Source: Paracoccaceae bacterium (GTDB lineage Bacteria > Pseudomonadota > Alphaproteobacteria > Rhodobacterales > Rhodobacteraceae). Taken from it: a DNA stretch of 17,619 nt. The stretch spans positions 19,995 to 37,613 of the forward strand of contig DNSZ01000291.1 in NCBI GenBank assembly GCA_003500165.1, given 5' to 3'. Shown piece by piece: positions 12,951-17,619 of this stretch. The position numbers and the translations under genes are program-made. How positions within the stretch are numbered: position 1 is the stretch's first letter; each line of letters opens with the position of its first letter. Under the pieces are notes generated by a model, which was not told the DNA's origin, ran no database searches, and worked only from the letters and a program-made list of their open reading frames with translations.

Positions 12951-13829
12951 CTATTCGCCGGGCTGGACGTGGCGCGTGGCCGTCTTGGGGACCAGCCGGT
13001 CGGCCTGCGCCTGCACCATCTGGGCAAGCATCGCCTCGCCCGGGCAAGCGGGGATCGAGGCGATGGCGCCCGACAGGATGTCCTTCAGCCGTTTCACCGC
13101 GCCGTCGACGCCAAGCTCGGACACCGCATTCGGCCGGCCGAGCCGTTCGTCCTGCCCGCCCGGCTTGCCAAGCGTCGTCGCGTCATAGAGCGCGTCGCGC
13201 AGATCGTCGGCGACCTGAAAGGCTTCGCCGATCCGTGCGCCCAGCTCTTCCCAGGGCTCTGGATCCTGGCCGGCCGCGATCGCGCCCATCTGGGTCGCCG
13301 CGATGAACAGCGCGCCGGTCTTCGACCGGTGATAGGCCGACAGATCGACCGAGGATTCGCACTCCCAGCCCTGGCCGGCGCAAATGCCGTTCGGCATCCC
13401 CGACCGGTCGGCCAGCGTGGCGATCAGTTGCCCGGCGCGGACCGGCGCCCGTGCAGCGTGCCGCGCCAGCGCGGCAAAGGCCAGGATGATCAGGCTGTCG
13501 CCGGTCAGCACGGCCAGCGATTCGGACCAGGCGCGATGCACGCTGGGCTTGCCGCGCCTGATATCGGCATCGTCGAAACAGGGCAGATCGTCATGGACGA
13601 GGCTGGCGCAATGCATGATCTCCAGCGCCGCCGCGGCGGTGTCGGCCAGCGCCGGGTCGTCGTCGCCACAGGCAATGGCCACCGACATCAGGATGGTCGG
13701 CCGGATGCGCGCACCGCCCGGCGTCACCGCATAGTCGAGCGCGGCGGCGAGTTTGGCCGGCGAGGGCTGTGCCTGCGCCGCCTTGATCTCGGCCGCTATG
13801 GCGCTTTCGATCCGGTCCTTCAGTCGCAT
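12951..13829 (-). CDS. crtE: Geranylgeranyl diphosphate synthase
   Basis: CrtE makes GGPP, the precursor of carotenoids and of the geranylgeranyl/phytyl tail of bacteriochlorophyll. It is a 292-residue trans-prenyltransferase. GGARIRPTI is at residues 38-46; the first Asp-rich motif DDLPCFDD is at 80-87 in VHDDLPCFDDAD; the second, DDLRD, is at 208-212. The Rhodobacter-type GQGWECESS segment is present. The start MRLKDRIESA was chosen by family match. An upstream in-frame ATG would run through the promoter and a PpsR palindrome and is rejected. It diverges from crtD, and crtF follows 3 nt after its stop. Confidence 0.97.
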   Translation of the reverse strand: MRLKDRIESAIAAEIKAAQAQPSPAKLAAALDYAVTPGGARIRPTILMSVAIACGDDDPALADTAAAALEIMHCASLVHDDLPCFDDADIRRGKPSVHRAWSESLAVLTGDSLIILAFAALARHAARAPVRAGQLIATLADRSGMPNGICAGQGWECESSVDLSAYHRSKTGALFIAATQMGAIAAGQDPEPWEELGARIGEAFQVADDLRDALYDATTLGKPGGQDERLGRPNAVSELGVDGAVKRLKDILSGAIASIPACPGEAMLAQMVQAQADRLVPKTATRHVQPGE

Positions 13830-13852
13830 CGCACGCCCCCCGGGTTGTGACC

Positions 13853-13870
13853 TGTCCAGTGAGTCTGACA
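13853..13870. promoter_or_regulatory. PpsR/CrtJ-type operator, crtE side of the crtE-crtD region
   Basis: TGTCCAGTGAGTCTGACA fits TGT-N12-ACA with one imperfect arm position. It lies 24 bp upstream of the crtE start codon. A further TGACA half-site at 13875-13879 follows it in direct orientation. The centre-to-centre distance to the other operator is 34 bp, compared with 26 bp at bchC. Confidence 0.75.
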
Positions 13871-13886
13871 AGTGTGACAGTATGAC

Positions 13887-13904
13887 TGTAAACAATACTG
13901 GACA
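13887..13904. promoter_or_regulatory. PpsR/CrtJ-type operator, crtD side of the crtE-crtD region
   Basis: TGTAAACAATACTGGACA fits TGT-N12-ACA, although its left arm is less typical (TGTAA). It is 43 bp upstream of the crtD ATG. A TTGACA hexamer on the minus strand at 13918-13923 could be a -35 element for crtE, but no convincing -10 element at standard spacing was found for either direction. Confidence 0.65.
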
Positions 13905-13947
13905 TTGCGCGCCGGCCTGTCAACACTCCCGCCGCGCGGAGACCCCG

Positions 13948-15483
13948 ATGAATCAAGGCTTGCCGATCCCCCCTGCCCCTGCTGTGGCCCGACCCGGCCC
14001 TGCCATCGTGGTGATCGGCGCAGGGCTGGGCGGGCTGGCCGCCGCGTTGCGGCTTGCCCATGCCGGCGCCCGCGTGACCGTGGTGGAACGCCATGCCGCA
14101 CCAGGCGGCAAGATGCGCCAGTTGCCGAGCGCGGCGGGACCGGTCGATGCCGGCCCCACGGTGCTGACAATGCGCGGCGTGTTCGATGCGCTGTTCGCCG
14201 ATGTCGGGGAACGCATCAGCGACCATGTGTCGCTGCTGGCCGAGCCGCTTCTGGCGCGGCATTTCTGGCCCGATGGCGGGCAGCTCGATCTGTGGGACGA
14301 CCGGGCGGCGAATCGCGCGGCGATCGCGGCCTTTGCGGGCGATCGGGCGGCGCGGGAGTTCGATGCGTTCTCGGATCGCGCCGCGCGGCTCTTTGTCGGC
14401 TTCGAGGCACCGGTGATGCAGGCCCCGCGGCTCGATGCCGGCCGGCTGACGGCCCGGGTGCTGGCCGACCCACGCCTGTTCGCCGCCATGGCGCCCTTGC
14501 GCAGCCTGCGTGGGCTGCTGCGCGGCACCTTCACCGACAAGCGTCTGGCCCAGCTCTTCGCGCGCTATGCCACCTATGTTGGCGGGATACCGGGCCAGGT
14601 TCCCGCCCTCCTGTCGCTCATCTGGCAGGCCGAGGCGGGCGGGGTCTGGCGGGTTCAGGGCGGCATGCATGCCCTGGCCCGCGCCGTCGCCGATTGCGCC
14701 GCGGCGAAGGGCGCCGCGTTCATCTACGGCACCGGCGCGGCCGGGATCGAAACCGGGCGCGGCCGGGTTGCCGCCGTGACGCTCGAGGATGGCCGCCGCC
14801 TGCCCGCCACCGCCATTGTCCATGCCGGCGACCCGCGCGCGCTGCATCGCGGTCTGCTCGGGCCGGATGCCGCGCGCGCGATCCCGCGTTCAGGCGTCGA
14901 GCCGCGCAGCCTGTCGGCCTGGGTGTGGAGTTTCGCCGCCGAGCCCCGGGGCGCGGAGCTGGCCCATCACAATGTCTTTTTCGCCGCCGATCCGGATGCG
15001 GAGTTCCGCGATCTGGCCGCGGGCCGTATGCCCGGTCAGCCGACGCTCTATATCTGCGCCCAGGACCGGGGCAGCGATGCGCCACCGCCCGCTGGCCCCG
15101 AACGGTTCGAGATCATCCAGAACGCGCCGCCGCGCGATGCCGCGCCCGGCGACGAGACGAAGGAACGCGACGCATGCCATCAGAGATGCTTCCCGGCCCT
15201 CACGGCCTTCGGCCTGACCTTCGACCCCGAACCGGGGACGGACAGCGCGGTGCTGACCACGCCGGCTGGGTTCGGGGCGCTGTTCCCCGGATCGGCCGGA
15301 TCCCTTTACGGGCGGAGCCCGGCGGGACCGATGGCGAGCTTTCGCCGCCCGACGGCGCGGACGCGGCTGAAGGGGCTCTATCTGGCGGGCGGCGGGGCGC
15401 ATCCCGGGGCGGGGGTGCCGATGGTCACCCTCTCCGGCCGGCACGCGGCCGCGGCGATCAGGGCGGACCTTGCTTTGACCTAG
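13948..15483 (+). CDS. crtD: Hydroxyneurosporene/methoxyneurosporene 3,4-desaturase
   Basis: CrtD introduces the C-3,4 double bond in the spheroidene/spirilloxanthin pathway. It is a 511-residue FAD-dependent enzyme of the phytoene desaturase family. The dinucleotide-binding motif VVIGAGLGGLAAALRLA is at residues 21-37, with Glu47 at the end of the second strand. DAGPTVLTM follows, and ATYVGGIPGQVPALLS lies in the centre. The C-terminal FAD signature LYLAGGGAHPGAGVP is at 477-491. MNQGLPIPPAP at 13948 was chosen because the family domain starts shortly after it; the longer frame upstream would cross the crtE promoter and start codon. crtC begins 2 nt after its stop. Confidence 0.95.
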   Translation: MNQGLPIPPAPAVARPGPAIVVIGAGLGGLAAALRLAHAGARVTVVERHAAPGGKMRQLPSAAGPVDAGPTVLTMRGVFDALFADVGERISDHVSLLAEPLLARHFWPDGGQLDLWDDRAANRAAIAAFAGDRAAREFDAFSDRAARLFVGFEAPVMQAPRLDAGRLTARVLADPRLFAAMAPLRSLRGLLRGTFTDKRLAQLFARYATYVGGIPGQVPALLSLIWQAEAGGVWRVQGGMHALARAVADCAAAKGAAFIYGTGAAGIETGRGRVAAVTLEDGRRLPATAIVHAGDPRALHRGLLGPDAARAIPRSGVEPRSLSAWVWSFAAEPRGAELAHHNVFFAADPDAEFRDLAAGRMPGQPTLYICAQDRGSDAPPPAGPERFEIIQNAPPRDAAPGDETKERDACHQRCFPALTAFGLTFDPEPGTDSAVLTTPAGFGALFPGSAGSLYGRSPAGPMASFRRPTARTRLKGLYLAGGGAHPGAGVPMVTLSGRHAAAAIRADLALT

Positions 15484-15485
15484 AC

Positions 15486-16406
15486 GTGCCGGCGGACGGC
15501 TATGCCTGGTGGTATGTCGACGGGATCGCCGACGAAGGCGGCCGCGCGGTGTCGGTGATCGGCTTCATCGGCTCGGTATTCTCACCCTGGTATGCCTGGT
15601 CGGGCCGGCGCGACCCGGCCAACCATTGCTGCATCAATGTGGCGACCTATGGGCCCGGCGGCCGCTTCACCATGACCGACCGCGGCCGCGCGGCGCTGCG
15701 CCTGTCGCGCGACGAATTCCGCGTCGGCCCCAGCCGCATGGTCTGGCGGAACGGCCAGTTGATCATCGAGGTCGACGAAATCGGCGCGCCACCGCTGGTC
15801 AGCCGCGTGCGCGGCACGATCACCGTGACGCCCGAGGCGCTGACCGAGGTCGAGATGCTGCTCGCCCCCGATGGCGGGCATGTCTGGCGGCCCTTCGGCC
15901 CGGTTTCGACTGTCGATGTCGATCTCGAGGCGAAGGGCTGGCAATGGCGCGGGCATGGCTATTTCGACGCAAATTTCGGCACCCGCGCGCTGGAGGCCGA
16001 TTTCAGCTACTGGACCTGGGGTCGGTTTCCGGTCCGCTCGGGCGCCACCTGTTTCTATGACGCCACGGCGCGGTCGGGCGCGCATGTCGCCCAGGCGATC
16101 CATTTCGACCATCAGGGCGGGGCCGAGGTGATCGCGCCGCCGCCGGTTGCCCCGATGTCCCGCTCGCTCTGGGCGGTGCGGCGGGAAACCCGGGGCGATG
16201 CGGGAACCCGCGCGCGTCAGGTGCTGGGGATGCTCGACGCGCCCTTCTACTGCCGCTCGGCGGTCGAAACGGTGATCGACGGCGAACCCACCTTAGGTGT
16301 GCACGAGGCGCTCGACCTCGACCGGTTCCGCTCGCCGCTCCTCAAACCGATGCTCGCCGTGCGGGTGCCGCGCCGGGCCGGCTGGCGGTTTCCCGCCGGG
16401 GCGTGA
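15486..16406 (+). CDS. crtC: Hydroxyneurosporene synthase (acyclic carotenoid 1,2-hydratase)
   Basis: CrtC adds water to the 1,2 double bond of neurosporene and related acyclic carotenoids. Recognised stretches are GYAWWYVDGIADEGG near the start, FIGSVFSPWYAWSGRRDP, FTMTDRGRAALR, GHGYFDANFGTRALEADF and the C-terminal GVHEALDLDRF. The last in-frame start candidate is the GTG at 15486, two bases after the crtD stop, giving 306 residues. There is no good ribosome binding site, so termination-reinitiation coupling to crtD is likely. The codons just upstream (FDLD) also look like family sequence and overlap the crtD end, so the true start could be earlier or use an unusual codon. It ends near a convergent gene. 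Confidence 0.93.
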   Translation: MPADGYAWWYVDGIADEGGRAVSVIGFIGSVFSPWYAWSGRRDPANHCCINVATYGPGGRFTMTDRGRAALRLSRDEFRVGPSRMVWRNGQLIIEVDEIGAPPLVSRVRGTITVTPEALTEVEMLLAPDGGHVWRPFGPVSTVDVDLEAKGWQWRGHGYFDANFGTRALEADFSYWTWGRFPVRSGATCFYDATARSGAHVAQAIHFDHQGGAEVIAPPPVAPMSRSLWAVRRETRGDAGTRARQVLGMLDAPFYCRSAVETVIDGEPTLGVHEALDLDRFRSPLLKPMLAVRVPRRAGWRFPAGA

Positions 16407-16569
16407 CCCGCCCCGTCCTTCGCCTTGGTCCAAATATCCCCGCCGGAGGCCGGCGCGCCCGGGCACGGGCGCGCAAAAGCAAGTCTCGGCGCCGAAGGCG
16501 CCACCGCATGATAGCAACGGTCATGGTCCAAGAACGGTTGCCCCACGCCGCGCTCGCTGGCGGTCGGTT
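16407..16569. terminator. Convergent intergenic region with hairpins after crtC
   Basis: This 163-bp region separates crtC from the convergent SDR gene. It holds a 9-bp stem (GCGCGCCCG 16453-16461, CGGGCGCGC 16466-16474, 4-nt loop) followed by AAAA on the plus strand, which reads as TTTT before the stem on the minus strand. A second hairpin has arms GGCGCC (16488-16493 and 16497-16502). The stretch TCCAAATATCCCCGCCGG before the first stem resembles an intergenic motif that I recall from many Rhodobacteraceae gene ends. Bidirectional termination is likely. No gene is seen here. Confidence 0.6.
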
Positions 16570-17550
16570 TCAGCGCAGATTCCCGGCCGAGGCACGGGTC
16601 GCGCTGTACTGCCCGCCGGGCCGATAGGCATACAGATAGCTTTCCAGCACGGCCGCCATGGCGGTCGGCTCGATCCCCAGATCGGCAAGGGTCCGCGCCC
16701 CGGGCGCCACCACATTGTCGCGTGCCAGCTGGCGCAGCTGATCGCGGGTCAGCAGCCCGTTCGGGATCAACCCGAAGCTGACCGCCTGCAACAGGTCGAA
16801 CCCGGCCGCCATCGGCCAGCCAAGCGCATTGGGGAAGCCGATGATGGCGCGGTCGCGACGGATAACCTCGAGCATCCGCCGCATCAGCCCGCGAAAGCTC
16901 AGCACCTCGGGCCCGCCAAGCTCATAGATACCGGGCGCGACCTGACCCAGAACCGCCTTTTCCGCCGCCGCCGCGACATCCTCCACCCAGACCGGCTGAA
17001 ATTTCGTCGCCGCACCAAACAGCGGAATCGCCGGCGACAGCCGAGCCATCGCGGCAAAGCGGTTGAAGAATTCGTCTTCCGGCCCGAACACGATGGACGG
17101 CCGCAGGATCACCGCGTCGGGGAACGCCGCCTGGACGAGCCCCTCGCCCTCGGCCTTCGACCGGGCATAGGCCGATGCGCCGTTCGGGTCCGCCCCGATG
17201 GCCGAGACATGGACCATCCGCGCCGCGCCTTCCACTGCCGCCAGCCGGGCGATCCGACCGGCCCCCTCGGCCTGCAGGGCGGCAAAGCGCTGCTTGCCCG
17301 TTTCGGCAAGGATGCCGACGCAATTCACAACCGCGTCCGCGCCACGCAATGCCGCCGCCACCGAGGCCTCGTCGCGGATATTCGCGGCCACCGGTTCGAC
17401 CTGACCGACCACGCCATAGGGCCGGACGAAACCCGCCTGTTCGGGGCGGCGCACGGCCACCCGCACCCGCCAGCCCGCCCGCGCCATGCGTTGCGCCACG
17501 TAGCGGCCGACAAAGCCCGATCCGCCGAATATCGTCACCAGTTGGGGCAT
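16570..17550 (-). CDS. NDUFA9-like atypical SDR, complex I-associated NAD(P)-binding protein
   Basis: A 326-residue extended/atypical short-chain dehydrogenase of the type annotated as complex I NDUFA9 subunit family protein in alphaproteobacteria. The N-terminal Rossmann motif FGGSGFVGRYVAQRMA is at residues 8-23. VVNCVGIL near 74-81 and VHVSAIGAD near 113-121 are typical. A YARSK stretch (Tyr128, Lys132) keeps the YxxxK pattern. ILRPSIVFGPEDEFFNRFA is also highly characteristic. The ATG is preceded by GGAGG at 7 nt. It converges with crtC and is probably outside the photosynthesis regulon, marking the right border of the pigment genes. Its role in bacteria is not settled; assembly or stabilisation of complex I is inferred from mitochondria. 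Confidence 0.88.
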   Translation of the reverse strand: MPQLVTIFGGSGFVGRYVAQRMARAGWRVRVAVRRPEQAGFVRPYGVVGQVEPVAANIRDEASVAAALRGADAVVNCVGILAETGKQRFAALQAEGAGRIARLAAVEGAARMVHVSAIGADPNGASAYARSKAEGEGLVQAAFPDAVILRPSIVFGPEDEFFNRFAAMARLSPAIPLFGAATKFQPVWVEDVAAAAEKAVLGQVAPGIYELGGPEVLSFRGLMRRMLEVIRRDRAIIGFPNALGWPMAAGFDLLQAVSFGLIPNGLLTRDQLRQLARDNVVAPGARTLADLGIEPTAMAAVLESYLYAYRPGGQYSATRASAGNLR

Positions 17551-17619
17551 CGTCGCACCTCCAGTTTCCTGCGCGAGAGGTAGGGCAGCTGCCCTTCCCG
17601 GGCAAGCCGCGCCGCGACA

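Noticed and set aside
10818..13850. A 1010-codon open frame on the plus strand opposite bchC, crtF and crtE
   Set aside because: It is antisense to three well-recognised genes and results from their GC-rich third positions. The product is rich in Arg, Gly, Gln and His with no domain.
13905..15485. The crtC frame being open across the whole of crtD, suggesting a long fusion protein
   Set aside because: The upstream part is an Arg-rich shadow of crtD; real CrtC sequence begins only near 15474.
17583..17594. Palindrome GGGCAGCTGCCC upstream of the SDR gene
   Set aside because: It is short and GC-rich, with no known operator match; it may be chance and lies at the window edge.

Overview
This window is the core of a photosynthesis gene cluster from an anoxygenic purple bacterium. 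The best fit is a high-GC alphaproteobacterium of the Rhodobacter group (Rhodobacteraceae). The placement rests on four things: the crtEF-bchCXYZ-pufQBALM order, a pufX-type gene where many other purple bacteria carry pufC, reaction-centre and LH1 sequences very close to those remembered from Rhodobacter sphaeroides and R. capsulatus, and PpsR/CrtJ and FNR-type operators at the expected promoters. No species is named, because no database search was possible.

Layout from left to right. Positions 1-715 hold a weakly supported group of small minus-strand reading frames, including one that looks frameshifted and runs off the window. Next is a plus-strand DCC/DUF393 protein (743-1135), ending at a hairpin that separates it from the convergent bchJ. 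The pair bchE-bchJ (minus, 3495 to 1203) has its own promoter region with an FNR box and a PpsR palindrome. To its right is the long minus-strand bchCXYZ-pufQBALMX superoperon (11663 to 3692). Most of its bch genes are linked by stop/start overlaps, and the puf genes are separated by hairpin-containing spacers. bchC has a promoter overlapped by two PpsR sites 8 bp apart. crtE-crtF (minus) lies upstream of bchC, and crtD-crtC (plus) diverges from crtE across a promoter region with two more PpsR-type palindromes. At the right end, crtC converges on a minus-strand NDUFA9-like SDR protein.

How the genes work together. BchE makes the isocyclic ring of bacteriochlorophyll without oxygen. BchX/Y/Z (chlorophyllide reductase) and BchC make the bacteriochlorin and the 3-acetyl group. 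CrtE supplies GGPP for carotenoid, and perhaps phytyl, synthesis. CrtC, CrtD and CrtF carry out the hydration, 3,4-desaturation and O-methylation of the spheroidene/spirilloxanthin branch. PufB/A/L/M/X form the RC-LH1 core, and PufQ links pigment supply to it. The operators suggest that PpsR represses pigment genes under air and light, and that an FnrL-type regulator activates the oxygen-independent cyclase bchE.

Least explained features: a 50-codon frame with an excellent ribosome binding site wedged between bchX and bchY with overlaps on both sides; two tandem perfect inverted repeats between bchY and bchZ; a divergent PufX; a cluster arrangement that puts bchEJ directly behind puf; and the decayed-looking left edge.
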